In this document: positions 35,027-44,577 of the stretch, piece by piece
How positions within the stretch are numbered: the first letter of the stretch is position 1
Layout: each line of letters starts with the position of its first letter
Assembly (NCBI RefSeq): GCF_018613415.1
Contig: NZ_JAGGQG010000002.1
Location: 957,438 to 1,021,437, forward strand
DNA length: 64,000 nucleotides
Direction of reading: 5' to 3'
Origin: Bacillus sp. ISL-18
GTDB lineage: Bacteria; Bacillota; Bacilli; Bacillales; Cytobacillaceae
The notes under the pieces: model-generated
Databases searched by the model: none
Seen by the model: the letters and a program-made list of their open reading frames with translations, nothing else
Told to the model about the DNA's origin: nothing
Made by a program: the position numbers and the translations under genes

Positions 35027-36022
35027 CTACTTTTCTAAAAAGCGTAAAGCGTTTCCTCCTAACATAGCCATTTTTATTTCTGGACTCACATCTTCAAGTT
35101 CTAAAATTGCTCTTCCAGGAGGGGTTTCTCTGATGATAAAGGGGTCATCTGAGCCCATTAATAGATTTTCATAGCCAATCAAATCAATTAGATATTTCGT
35201 ATTGACCTTGTCATAAACTAATACATCATAATAAAATTTATTGGCATAAAAACTAGGCGGATTTTCTGTTTTTCTTAATGCCGACCATGAGTTCCAGCCA
35301 GTATCTACTCGTGGGAGAATATAAGGGAATGCCCCGCCTCCATGCGCCAGGCAAATTTTAATCGCTGGAAACTTATCAAAAATTCCGGACCACACCAATC
35401 TAGTTGCCGTGAGCGCTAATTCCATTGGCATTCCTACCGTAATGCTAAGGTTATCGTTCATTGTGCGTTCCTTTCCTATCATTTCATAGGGATGGATAAA
35501 TAGTGGAACGTTCCATTGTGATGCTTTCTCAAAAAAGGGTAAAAAACTAGGGTCATCTAACCCTTTACCATTCACATTAGAGCCTATTTCAAGGCCGCTT
35601 AACTTAAGCTGTCGGATACACCTCTCCATTTCAAGGATGGCAGCGTCAACATCTTGAAGTGGAACGGTTCCAAGCCCTAAAAAGTGGTTGGGATGCTCTC
35701 TAATAACATTTGCAATAAAGTTATTCTGCCATCTAGCAAATTCGACAGCCCCTTGTATAGGTGCCCAGTAACATAGAGTTACTGGGATAGGGGATAGAAC
35801 CTGTAGATCGATTCCTTCTGCCTGCATTTTTTCGATTCGCTTAGACGGATCCCAAGTTTCTTTTGATATTTTTCTAAAAACGTTTCCTTGAACCATTATA
35901 TTGGCTGTATCTTCAACCAATTTCTTGATCCATGGCCATCGATCACCTTCAAATGAATTTGAAAAATCTGGAATATCGAATGGGATAATATGAGTGTGAA
36001 AGTCAATTCGCTTTTCGGTCAT
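35027..36022 (-). CDS. Amidohydrolase-superfamily decarboxylase/hydrolase (ACMSD-like)
   Basis: A 331-residue metal-dependent TIM-barrel enzyme of the amidohydrolase_2/ACMSD family. Metal ligands are visible: His9 and His11 in IDFHTHIIP, a His in PLFIHPYEM, a His in ICLAHGGGAFPYI and the Asp in LLMGSDDPF. ACMSD itself decarboxylates 2-amino-3-carboxymuconate semialdehyde. Relatives act on 5-carboxy-2-hydroxymuconate semialdehyde or resorcylates. It lies 26 bases after the extradiol dioxygenase, and removal of CO2 from a ring-cleavage product is therefore the best guess. A hydrolytic role cannot be excluded. GGAGAG precedes the ATG. Confidence 0.83.
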   Translation of the reverse strand: MTEKRIDFHTHIIPFDIPDFSNSFEGDRWPWIKKLVEDTANIMVQGNVFRKISKETWDPSKRIEKMQAEGIDLQVLSPIPVTLCYWAPIQGAVEFARWQNNFIANVIREHPNHFLGLGTVPLQDVDAAILEMERCIRQLKLSGLEIGSNVNGKGLDDPSFLPFFEKASQWNVPLFIHPYEMIGKERTMNDNLSITVGMPMELALTATRLVWSGIFDKFPAIKICLAHGGGAFPYILPRVDTGWNSWSALRKTENPPSFYANKFYYDVLVYDKVNTKYLIDLIGYENLLMGSDDPFIIRETPPGRAILELEDVSPEIKMAMLGGNALRFLEK

Positions 36023-36048
36023 TGTTTTTGCTCTCCAATTCCGGGGTT

Positions 36049-36960
36049 TTATCCGATTTTACCGATTGAACCAAACCTTGGATCTGGAGTCCCTCCCCAC
36101 ATATCTAATGTTTCAAGAGTCGGTTGCAGAACCCTTGGCTGGCGTGGAGCTCCTTCAGGAAACTCTTCCATTCCTTGGCTGTATTCTAATGTTAATCCAT
36201 CAGGATCTAAGTAATATAAAAATAGACTGCCAGATGGGGCGTGTCGGCCTGGACCGAATACGATTGGTACATTATTTTCTACTAACCGTTTTTGACTAAT
36301 TCCTAAGTCATCGATTGCCTCGATTTGGAAGGAAATATGATTAAGCTTTCGCTCTTTTCCACGATTAATCGCGAACGAATGATGTAATGGATTTGGAAAG
36401 GCCCTCAACCATGCCCAGCCAATTTGGTCGCCAGAAACGTCCGATATTTTGAAGTTTAATGTTTCTGTTAAAAACTTATATAGGTCATCAAAGTCTTGAT
36501 CTTCAACCTCTAGGACAGCGTGGCCTAACTGAGTAATATTCACTGGTTTGGAGTTGATTGGTTTGGAGGTAAACGGAAATTCAAATTGCTCAATATCAGA
36601 AAATAATTCAAATGTGACCCCGGATGTAGGCTCGGTAAAGCGAATCGTACGACTTTGATGGAGTGATTCTACTTCTAAATCATCGACCTCCTGCCAGTTT
36701 ACTCCCGCTTTAGTAATCCGATCAATGGCAATGTCGAGCTGGTTTTCGTCTTCCACCTCAAAGGCAACTCGTTTTAATCCAGGATGTTGAGAGGGATAAA
36801 GAACTAGATTATGATGGTCATTGCTGCATCTAAAATAGGCGATTTTATTTGGGATTAATTCTACCAGTTCAAGACCAACAATATCTCGGTAAAATTGAGC
36901 TGATTTGTTCACATCGGTAACGTTTAATGCTACATATCCTAATTTTTTATAACGAATCAT
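36049..36960 (-). CDS. Two-domain VOC extradiol ring-cleavage dioxygenase
   Basis: A 303-residue type I extradiol dioxygenase with two VOC domains. The N-terminal domain (LGYVALNVTDVNKSAQFYRD) is structural. The C-terminal domain has the 2-His-1-Glu iron site: His in QLGHAVLEVED, His in KLNHISFQIEA and Glu in GLTLEYSQGMEEF. It would open a catechol-type ring next to the diol. AAGGAGAG precedes the ATG. First gene of the set and divergent from a LysR-type regulator. The substrate may be a carboxylated catechol, because an ACMSD-like enzyme follows; this is inference. Confidence 0.87.
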   Translation of the reverse strand: MIRYKKLGYVALNVTDVNKSAQFYRDIVGLELVELIPNKIAYFRCSNDHHNLVLYPSQHPGLKRVAFEVEDENQLDIAIDRITKAGVNWQEVDDLEVESLHQSRTIRFTEPTSGVTFELFSDIEQFEFPFTSKPINSKPVNITQLGHAVLEVEDQDFDDLYKFLTETLNFKISDVSGDQIGWAWLRAFPNPLHHSFAINRGKERKLNHISFQIEAIDDLGISQKRLVENNVPIVFGPGRHAPSGSLFLYYLDPDGLTLEYSQGMEEFPEGAPRQPRVLQPTLETLDMWGGTPDPRFGSIGKIG

Positions 36961-37134
36961 ACAAAACTCTCCTTCTCTATAAATATATTTTTTTTTAAAA
37001 TCTACCTAAATTTTGACCTCCTTATTTATTTTAATAAAACGCTTACATCCTAAAATGGGAAGTGACATAAGCCTTGTAAATATAGTGTAAATGAAATCGA
37101 GTAGTGTAAACAATTCCAATTTTCTGTATAATTA

Positions 37135-37149
37135 ATTCCAAACGGGAAT
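37135..37149. promoter_or_regulatory. Candidate LysR-type box
   Basis: ATTCCAAACGGGAAT has complementary ATTCC/GGAAT arms and lies ~20 bases before the LysR start, in the region shared with the dioxygenase operon. GTGTAAA occurs twice just upstream (37085, 37104). Weak support. Confidence 0.35.
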
Positions 37150-37170
37150 AAATCAGGAAGGAAGGTTCAC

Positions 37171-38112
37171 TTGAATATTGAGCAATTAAAATATGTTATG
37201 GCCATTGTCAAACATCAACATCTTACGAATGCTTCCTATGAGGTTTCAATTTCACAGTCTTCTTTATCCAAATACCTTATTAAGTTGGAAAAAGAACTAG
37301 GCGGGGTACAATTATTCGATCGTACGACTAGAACGGTTAAACTCACTGCCGCTGGTCAGGAGTTTGCTAAATATGCCAATCGCATTTTGGATGAATATGA
37401 TCATCTGTTGAATGAAATGAGAACGTTTACACATGGCGAAAGAGGAGTACTTTCGGTAGGAACCATACCTGTATATAGCAGCAGGGGACTGATTAGTCTT
37501 TTTGCATCTTTCCAGAAAAAGTATCCAGAAATACAATTAGATATCACGGAAAAAATGAGCAGTGAACTGATTGGTCTTCTAAAAAAAGCTGAGCTAGATA
37601 TGGCCTTTATTGCCCTGCCTGAAAACTTTGAGAAGCTAGAGGCGTTCTCGGCCTATCCCATGATAAAGGATGAAGTGGTTTTGATTACCCAAAAGGGTCA
37701 CCCTTATGCAAGTCGTAAAGCTATAAGTCTATCAGAGGTTAAGAATGAACCGTTTATCTTGATGAATCAAGCAAGTACTCTTTTTCAAATTTGTATAGAT
37801 GCCTGTAAAAAGGCTGGATTTACACCAGATATTACTCATGAAAGCAGTCAAATAGATATTATTGTGGGGCTCGTTGCGGAAGGATTAGGTGTCTCATTAA
37901 TAACATCTAAGGAAGCTGAATATTTTTCAACGGCTAATATCTCATTAATCAGGCTGGAGAAATCAATCACCCATACCACCGCACTTGTTGTTAGTAATCG
38001 AATGAAAAGGTCAAACGCTATGAAGGCTTTTCTAAACCATGCCCAGGATTGGGATGGAAAAACTTCGGAAGATGCTCCTCTAAATAGTGATCGGAAAGGA
38101 AATATCTCATAA
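37171..38112 (+). CDS. LysR-family transcriptional regulator
   Basis: A 313-residue LysR regulator. The N-terminal helix-turn-helix reads NASYEVSISQSSLSKYLIKL with LFDRTTRTVKLTAAGQEF after it; the rest is the periplasmic-binding-like inducer domain. The start is TTG behind AGGAAGGAAGG. It is divergent from the extradiol dioxygenase, so it probably activates the ring-cleavage operon with a pathway intermediate as inducer. The effector is unknown. Confidence 0.9.
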   Translation: MNIEQLKYVMAIVKHQHLTNASYEVSISQSSLSKYLIKLEKELGGVQLFDRTTRTVKLTAAGQEFAKYANRILDEYDHLLNEMRTFTHGERGVLSVGTIPVYSSRGLISLFASFQKKYPEIQLDITEKMSSELIGLLKKAELDMAFIALPENFEKLEAFSAYPMIKDEVVLITQKGHPYASRKAISLSEVKNEPFILMNQASTLFQICIDACKKAGFTPDITHESSQIDIIVGLVAEGLGVSLITSKEAEYFSTANISLIRLEKSITHTTALVVSNRMKRSNAMKAFLNHAQDWDGKTSEDAPLNSDRKGNIS

Positions 38113-38267
38113 ATAAAAAACCTATATCTTTTTATTGGTGTATCTGTTGATCCTCATCCTACTGTCCCATTTCTTACGCTAAACGGTAATTTTAGTTAAT
38201 TTTGGATATTATTTAGAAAGATCGTTACTAAATAAATTTAATGTTAGAAGAAAGCAGAATAAATAGT

Positions 38268-38314
38268 AAAAAGCTAACAAGTTATGGACGAATTGTCCAG
38301 TTGTTAGCTTTTTT
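38268..38314. terminator. Terminator hairpin in the debris region
   Basis: AAAAAGCTAACAA pairs with TTGTTAGCTTTTTT, with an inner GGAC/GTCC stem. It has A- and T-runs on both sides. Confidence 0.75.
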
Positions 38315-38932
38315 ACATGCCAATTTCCACATTTTTTATGAAATTACTTACGTCTTTTAGCACATCGTGTACGTATTCTTTTAAAAATCCATCACCTAAA
38401 ATTAATTTCTTACACGAACTGTCAATGGATCCCAAGCACACAAAATATTAAACGGTTCAAACAAACTGAACAAAAGATCACTAGTGTTGAAATGTTGAGC
38501 GATTTACGGCATCACAGACCGGCAAAAAGGGGATATGAGCTTACGAGACTTTTAAATAATTTTTTTTACTAAAAATATTAAACAAAAAGCGTAAATTATT
38601 ATATATTCTTGTCAAAAGATTCTGATTATAATAAATGCTGGAAACAAGTTTTTCACCATCTTGTTCGATTTCCTTAACATGCTAGAAAGTAAAAAACTTC
38701 TTGGCTTTCTTTCGCATGTAATCGGTAAATGTGCGTTGTTTTCTAAAAAGAAGAAGCCGTTTATCAAAGTAATTTCGCATTACGGATTATTAAAAGGGGT
38801 ATTGAGGTTAGATGCATTATCTCTTTCAATAATAAAGGATTTTCGTTGTAGGGGGTGAAAGGGGACGTTGCGGTAAATATATGATACTCATTTAAAAATT
38901 AGATAGTTTGCCGCATAAAACTAGATGTAAAT

Positions 38933-38946
38933 TGGAAGCGGTTACA
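38933..38946 (+). promoter_or_regulatory. cre box before the pectate lyase
   Basis: TGGAAGCGGTTACA fits the cre pattern TGNAANCGNWNNCA. It is 34 bases before the start codon, a position where CcpA would block transcription. Confidence 0.65.
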
Positions 38947-38979
38947 AATTATCTAGGACAAATTGACTAGGAGGCACAG

Positions 38980-41871
38980 ATGGCTGGAAAAAAAGTATTA
39001 AGAATTTATTTTATGTGTTCGCTTGTTCTTTCGTTACTAGCAGGTGGATTGGGTGGTTTTGCAAACACCATGGTACATGCTGCTAGCCCTTCAATAATCA
39101 ATAGTGGAGGCTGGTATGAAACTGCATATATAGAGTGGGCGCCTGTAGGTAATGCAGTTGGTTATAACGTGTATGTTAAACCTGCGAGTGCACCAGAATC
39201 TCAATATAAACGAATTGATAATGAATTAATTCGAAGCTACGGATCGTTTTGGAGGGCTGATGCTGTAGGGCTTGCAGCTGGAGATTATATCATGAAAGTT
39301 GTAGCAGTACTGTCAGATAATTCAATAGTAAATATTGTTTCTAATATCCTGTCCGTAAAGGCACATGACAGAACTGGATTTGCTTTTGCATCCAACTCAA
39401 CATATGGTACAGGTTCAGGTGCTTATAATGAGGATGGAACACTTAAAGCTGGTGCTCAAGTTATATATGTAACATCTAAGAATGCATTAACGGTAACTCA
39501 TGATGTGATAACCAGCAGTTCAGGAGCTGTAACAACAGGAGTAGGTATTGGTAATATTCTGAACCTAAGACAAAAAGGCTATGATAAAACACCGCTTGCA
39601 ATCAGATTTATTGGAAAAATTACAGATGCTGACATGTATGGCCAGCTTAACAGCAGCGGATATCTTCAAGTAAAAGGTAAATCCAATTATTCGGAGATGA
39701 ATATTACATTAGAAGGTATCGGGGAAGATACTTATGCTTTTGGATGGGGAATCCTGCTTAGATATGTCGGTAATGTTGAAGTAAGGAACTTAGGAATGGC
39801 GTTATTCCCTGATGATGGCATTTCAATGGATACTGGCAATGTTAATGTGTGGCTTCATAATAATGATATTTTCTATGGAACTGCAGGAGGAGATGCCGAC
39901 CAGGCAAAAGGTGACGGTTCCACTGACCTGAAAGGTGGATCCACTTATATTACACTCTCCTACAATCACTACTGGGATTCCGGAAAAAGTTCTCTTCTTG
40001 GTTTGAATGAATCATCAGAATTCTTTGTAACCTTCCACCATAACTGGTTTGATCATTCAGACTCTCGTCATCCACGTATAAGAACAGGAACTGTTCATTT
40101 ATACAATAACTTCTTTGATGGAATCTCTAAATATGGTGTTGGTGCAACAACAGGAAGTTCATCCTTTGTAGAATCAAACTATTTTAGAAATACCAAATAT
40201 CCAATGATGAGTTCCTTGCAAGGTACTGATGCTTTAGGGGAAGGTACATTCTCGGGCGAAGATGGAGGAATGATTAAAGCTTACAACAATACCATTGTTG
40301 ATGCTGCTAGTATGATCTATGCTAATTCCGATGCAGGAACAACTAAAGCTAATGCATCATCATTTGATGCTTACTTAGCTTCGTCAAGAAGTGAAACCGT
40401 TCCAAGCTCATATAAAACCTTAGCAGGAGGAACAACTTATAATAACTTTGATACTCGGATCGATTTGGGCGTAACTGCATCTGATATTGATGATGTAAGC
40501 TCTGTTGAACAAATTGTTACCGCTGAAGCTGGTCGCCTAAATAATGGAGACTTTACGTGGGAATTTGATGATGCGGTTGATGATAAATCGTATAGCATTA
40601 ATTCAGGACTGATGACTAAAATAAAAAATTACAAAACCCAACTTGTATCAGTAGGCGGTGCTTCAACTCCTTCAGATCAAACCGACCCAACCGACCCAAC
40701 GAATCCAACTGTAGGAAATGTTCATAACTTTACCACAGATGGAAAAGAAAGCAACTTCTACACGATTCAAGGGAACCTTTCAACAAGTAAGGGAACAGTG
40801 GTGTTTAATGGTCTAACCCTAACTCAAGCTTTAAAAATGGAGAGTTCGACCAGCATTGGCTTTACGACTACTATAGATTCAACCTTAACGTTAGTTTTTA
40901 ATACAGGAGACACATCAAAAGTCAACATAGATGGAACAAGTTATGCAATGAAAGATGGTATTGTAACTATGGCTCTTCCACCTGGCTCACATACCATTAG
41001 AAAAGCTGATGTTGCAAATCTATTTTATATGGAAGTAGCTATTAAGGGTGAAACAGAATCAACAGATACCGTTGCTCCTACAGCCACGATCAGCTATAGT
41101 GCTGTCAATCCGACTAACAAAGATGTGATTGTGACTGTTATACCAAGTGAGCCTGTTACGGTAACGAACAATAATGGGCTAGGTCAGTACACTTTTAGCC
41201 AAAATGGAAGCTTTACCTTTACGTTTGAAGACGCGGCGGGGAATGCAGGAAGTGTTGTCGCTACCGTCAATAACATTGATAAGACCGCACCCGTAACCAC
41301 CGACGATGCGCCGAATGGCTGGGTCAATAAAGATGTAACGGTGAACTTTATGGCCAAGGATATGGATTCAGATGTTGCAGCAACTTACTACACGATTGAT
41401 AACGGGGCTCCGCAAACGGGCAAATCGGTTACCATTACTTCGGAAGGCATTCATAGCCTTACATACTGGAGTGTTGATAACGCCGGTAATGTAGAGGAGA
41501 AGAAAACGGTTTCGATCTATTTGGATAAAACCGCACCTTCGCTTCAGGTCGATTTGGATCAATCGATACTCAGGACTGCCAACAATAAACCTGTTTCAGT
41601 AACGGCGGTCGTTGATTCAAGTGACAGTTTGTCGGGGATTGATTCCGTTGTGCTGTCCTCGATTATTCCAAGTGAACTTGATGACGCTTCCGAACAATTG
41701 GTGGGAGATGCTACTTACGGTACGCTAGATAAGACGTTTACATTGCTCGCTAAAAAAGCGAAAAAGGCTGAACTTACCTATAGCATAACGTATACAGCAA
41801 TGGATAAGGCAGGAAACCAGACAGTCTCTACTGTTATTGTACGAGTACCCCACGATCAATCAGGGAGATAA
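38980..41871 (+). CDS. Secreted multidomain pectate lyase (PL1)
   Basis: A 963-residue secreted enzyme. A signal peptide (~1-35, ending VHAAS) leads to a fibronectin-like region (~40-130), then a PL1 parallel beta-helix (~135-560) with the Ca2+ region ALFPDDGISMDTGNVNVWLH and the catalytic Arg in DHSDSRHPRIR (~358-368). It cleaves polygalacturonate by beta-elimination. After a Thr/Pro/Asp linker (SDQTDPTDPTNPT) comes a ~100-residue beta module that may bind carbohydrate. Two or three Ig-like repeats follow, one with DKTAPVTTDDAPNGWVNKDV, similar to those in the two esterases downstream. AGGAGG is before the ATG and a cre box lies upstream. Confidence 0.92.
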   Translation: MAGKKVLRIYFMCSLVLSLLAGGLGGFANTMVHAASPSIINSGGWYETAYIEWAPVGNAVGYNVYVKPASAPESQYKRIDNELIRSYGSFWRADAVGLAAGDYIMKVVAVLSDNSIVNIVSNILSVKAHDRTGFAFASNSTYGTGSGAYNEDGTLKAGAQVIYVTSKNALTVTHDVITSSSGAVTTGVGIGNILNLRQKGYDKTPLAIRFIGKITDADMYGQLNSSGYLQVKGKSNYSEMNITLEGIGEDTYAFGWGILLRYVGNVEVRNLGMALFPDDGISMDTGNVNVWLHNNDIFYGTAGGDADQAKGDGSTDLKGGSTYITLSYNHYWDSGKSSLLGLNESSEFFVTFHHNWFDHSDSRHPRIRTGTVHLYNNFFDGISKYGVGATTGSSSFVESNYFRNTKYPMMSSLQGTDALGEGTFSGEDGGMIKAYNNTIVDAASMIYANSDAGTTKANASSFDAYLASSRSETVPSSYKTLAGGTTYNNFDTRIDLGVTASDIDDVSSVEQIVTAEAGRLNNGDFTWEFDDAVDDKSYSINSGLMTKIKNYKTQLVSVGGASTPSDQTDPTDPTNPTVGNVHNFTTDGKESNFYTIQGNLSTSKGTVVFNGLTLTQALKMESSTSIGFTTTIDSTLTLVFNTGDTSKVNIDGTSYAMKDGIVTMALPPGSHTIRKADVANLFYMEVAIKGETESTDTVAPTATISYSAVNPTNKDVIVTVIPSEPVTVTNNNGLGQYTFSQNGSFTFTFEDAAGNAGSVVATVNNIDKTAPVTTDDAPNGWVNKDVTVNFMAKDMDSDVAATYYTIDNGAPQTGKSVTITSEGIHSLTYWSVDNAGNVEEKKTVSIYLDKTAPSLQVDLDQSILRTANNKPVSVTAVVDSSDSLSGIDSVVLSSIIPSELDDASEQLVGDATYGTLDKTFTLLAKKAKKAELTYSITYTAMDKAGNQTVSTVIVRVPHDQSGR

Positions 41872-42029
41872 AAGAACATAAGATTCGAATGTTTTTAGGA
41901 CAAATCAAAAGGGGGTGTCCCAACAGTAGATAATTTCTACTGAGGGCTACCCCCACATCGAAAAGGTTCGAATTTGGCTGAATTTTAAGATTTAAAAAAA
42001 TAGAGTTGTAGAGTTTTCAAAAGTTTTGA

Positions 42030-42137
42030 AAACTCACTTATAGAGAGCGTATTAACTCAGGAGATTCTCTGCATCCGAATGATGCTGGTTACCAAGCAAT
42101 GGCTAACGCCATCTATTTAAAGATGTTGAAACAATAA
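42030..42137 (+). pseudogene. Remnant 3' end of an SGNH-hydrolase gene
   Basis: The frame that ends at TAA 42135-42137 reads RINSGDSLHPNDAGYQAMAN and then AIYLKMLKQ. DSLHPN holds the Asp-x-x-His of the last block of GDSL/SGNH hydrolases, and the tail is typical. A stop lies at 42027-42029 and nothing upstream continues the domain, so only ~33 codons remain. A perfect palindrome GAGTTTTCAAAAGTTTTGAA... sits directly at the break (42011-42035), perhaps marking the deletion. Confidence 0.75.
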
Positions 42138-42152
42138 AAAGGGGGAGTCCTA

Positions 42153-43235
42153 GTGGCAAGCTTAAAGGGGTTTAAAAAAACAGGACTTGTACTAGCAGGG
42201 GCTTTGCTAGTAACTGCAACTGCTTTTCATTCATCTGACCAGGCAAAAGCAGATTCGAATATTAAGGACAAGTATCCGGACAGTGAAATTTCGCAAACTG
42301 AAATCCAGCTTTGGACTGGGGATGCACCTGGGTATAATGGTGTACAATTGACGCAGAAAATTACGGAAAGAAGCAAGGACCCGCAAATCCACGATCGCGC
42401 GATTACCGGTGTTCTAAATCCAAGTATCATCCCGTTTTTTCCGAGCAAAGGAAAATCAAATGGAGCAGCTGTTTTGGTAATGCCAGGTGGTGCATATGAC
42501 CATTTAACCTTCGACAAAGAAGGATATGATGTTGCACAGTGGCTTAACTCAGTCGGTGTGACCGCTTTTGTATTGAAAAATCGATTGCCAGCTGAAGGAT
42601 GGCGGAATGGATATAATGTACCGCTTGAAGATGCCCAAAGGGCAATAAGAATGATTAGGGGAAATGCAGACCAATGGGGCATTGATCCAACTAAAGTTGG
42701 AGTAGCAGGATTCTCCGCTGGCGGGCATTTGGCAACCACATTGGGTGAAAAATATTCAGCTCAAGTTTACAGTCCTGTGGACAGTGCCGACCAGCTAAGT
42801 GCAAGACCGGATTTCATGATTCTCGGCTATCCTGTTGCCTCCATGCAGGATGGAATCACGAATGTACCGTCCAGGCAAAAGTTGCTTGGCAGTACTCCAA
42901 GCCAGGATTTGATTGATCAGTTTTCTAGCGAATTGCATGTGAATGCTAATACGCCTCCAACCTTTATCGTGCAGGCAAGTAACGATACTTCCGCGCCAAC
43001 TCAGGCTACAACTGCATTTTATAACGCACTAAAACAAGCGAAAGTGGAAACCGAAATGCATGAGTTCCGTACAGGCGGTCACGGTTTCGGCATACGTTCT
43101 GCGAGTGGTGCACTGGAATTATGGACTGTTCTTGCAGATGAATGGTTAGCTGCTAAAGGATATATTCCAAACTTGTCAGCCGAAGACATCATACCTACTG
43201 TTCAGGATTCAATAAAAGATTTGCGAAATCAATAA
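42153..43235 (+). CDS. Secreted alpha/beta-hydrolase esterase
   Basis: A 360-residue alpha/beta-hydrolase with a signal peptide (LVLAGALLVTATAF, ~12-34). Catalytic features are the oxyanion-hole stretch VMPGGAYDHLTF, the nucleophile Ser in GVAGFSAGGHLATT, an Asp in VQASNDTSAPT and the His in TGGHGFGI. This is the layout of acetyl-xylan or feruloyl-type esterases that act on plant polysaccharides. The start is GTG after GGGGGAG. It lies directly upstream of the pectinesterase with a 34-bp gap, so a role in removing acetyl groups from pectin is likely. It also follows the SGNH remnant, which it may have replaced in function. Confidence 0.85.
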   Translation: MASLKGFKKTGLVLAGALLVTATAFHSSDQAKADSNIKDKYPDSEISQTEIQLWTGDAPGYNGVQLTQKITERSKDPQIHDRAITGVLNPSIIPFFPSKGKSNGAAVLVMPGGAYDHLTFDKEGYDVAQWLNSVGVTAFVLKNRLPAEGWRNGYNVPLEDAQRAIRMIRGNADQWGIDPTKVGVAGFSAGGHLATTLGEKYSAQVYSPVDSADQLSARPDFMILGYPVASMQDGITNVPSRQKLLGSTPSQDLIDQFSSELHVNANTPPTFIVQASNDTSAPTQATTAFYNALKQAKVETEMHEFRTGGHGFGIRSASGALELWTVLADEWLAAKGYIPNLSAEDIIPTVQDSIKDLRNQ

Positions 43236-43269
43236 GATGTTTATCTAAACTTGAGGGAGAGAAAAGGAA

Positions 43270-44424
43270 ATGAAAATCGGAAAAAAATTAGCCCCTTTTG
43301 TGGGTACCATTATACTGGCCCAAACGTTAGCCCTTCCATCTGTTTTTGCTGCACCTGTAACGACAACAGGACCAGCTTATCCAATTGGACCAGATGTTAC
43401 ACATGTCGAAGGAAAAGTATTGGTTGTCGCCAAGGACGGAGACGGTGACTTTACTAATGTTCAGGATGCTGTCGATGCTATACAGCCGGAAGGGCAATCT
43501 CGCGTCACCATTCTGATTAAACCTGGTGTGTACCGTGGTGCCGTTTTGGTTCCATCTAGTAAACCAAATATTTCCTTTGTTGGTTCCACTGGTGATCCGA
43601 AAGATGTTGTCATCGTTGAAAACCATGCACATGATACCTTGCAGCCAAACGGACTCATTTATGATACGGATGGCAGTGCAACTCTAACTGTTGCAGGTGA
43701 CAATTTCCAAGCACGGAACATTACAATCCAGAATGACTTTGACCCAAAAACTACGACTTTAAAAAATAAACAGGCAGTTGCCGTAAAGACCGTTTCAGAC
43801 CAAGTCATATACCAAAATGACCGTTTCATCAGCACACAGGACACCCTGTTCGCGAGTTCGTACAGTGATCCTGTTCCGGCATGGTCTCCAATAAAAACGA
43901 GAGCTGTGAACCCTCCGGGCGTTCCACAACCATCACTTAAAGCTAGACAGTACTATGTTGACGATTACATTGAGGGCACAACCGACTTCATTTTCGGTTC
44001 TGCCACTGCAGTATTCGATCACTGTACGATTAACGTTAAGGCGAAAAGCTATATAACAGCAGCTGATACCGAAATGACCCGGGAACACGGATTTTTGATT
44101 ACAAACAGCAAAGTTGAAGCCGATCCTAGTCTGCCTGCAGGAAGCGTTTATCTTGGTCGCCCATGGAGACATACAGGAACAATCAACCCTGTAGCGCAAA
44201 CAACATTCCGTAATACCGAATTGCCTGCAGCAATCAATGCACAACAATGGCATGACTGGTCAAGCCCCTATTTTAGATGGCAAGACGCTCGCTATTCTGT
44301 ATACCAAAACTACGGTCCAGGTGCACAAAATATTGACCCGCAAGTTACCATACTGACTGATGAACAAGCACAAAACTATACACCTCAAGCATACTTCGGT
44401 AAATGGATGCCAAGAACTGAATAA
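43270..44424 (+). CDS. Secreted pectinesterase (CE8)
   Basis: A 384-residue pectin methylesterase with a signal peptide ending VFAAP (~28). The CE8 beta-helix signatures are all present: TVQDA-like FTNVQDAVDAIQ, the acid/base Asp in ISTQDTLFAS, the nucleophile Asp in GTTDFIFGSATAVFDH and the Arg in YLGRPWRHTG. It demethylates homogalacturonan so that pectate lyase and polygalacturonase can cut it. GGGAGAG precedes the ATG. It is probably transcribed together with the esterase upstream. Confidence 0.93.
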   Translation: MKIGKKLAPFVGTIILAQTLALPSVFAAPVTTTGPAYPIGPDVTHVEGKVLVVAKDGDGDFTNVQDAVDAIQPEGQSRVTILIKPGVYRGAVLVPSSKPNISFVGSTGDPKDVVIVENHAHDTLQPNGLIYDTDGSATLTVAGDNFQARNITIQNDFDPKTTTLKNKQAVAVKTVSDQVIYQNDRFISTQDTLFASSYSDPVPAWSPIKTRAVNPPGVPQPSLKARQYYVDDYIEGTTDFIFGSATAVFDHCTINVKAKSYITAADTEMTREHGFLITNSKVEADPSLPAGSVYLGRPWRHTGTINPVAQTTFRNTELPAAINAQQWHDWSSPYFRWQDARYSVYQNYGPGAQNIDPQVTILTDEQAQNYTPQAYFGKWMPRTE

Positions 44425-44577
44425 ATATTTTTATTTAGCACAAAAAACACTGGATGCTAGAACACAAAATGAATTGACCTGGGAACTGACACATGAGTAG
44501 GAGTAAGAAATTTACTTTATTAATTGATTAGTAATCTAGTTATCTAAGAAGCTTCCATAGTTGAGAGGGGTTCAAGA

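Larger units (their letters stand above)
38113..38979. other. Intergenic stretch with gene debris
   Basis: No intact gene is seen in 867 bases. A terminator hairpin lies at 38268-38314. On the minus strand a short frame that ends LKDVSNFIKNVEIGM stops just before that hairpin, like the 3' end of a lost gene; on the plus strand a fragment reads MLSDLRHHRPAKRGYELTRL near 38491-38550. A 65-codon frame at 38661-38858 has no ribosome site and no family. The last 50 bases carry a cre box for the pectate lyase. The stretch looks like a junction where genes were lost. Confidence 0.5.

Noticed and set aside
38661..38858. 65-codon frame upstream of the pectate lyase.
   Set aside because: No ribosome site, no recognisable domain, and it lies in a debris region.
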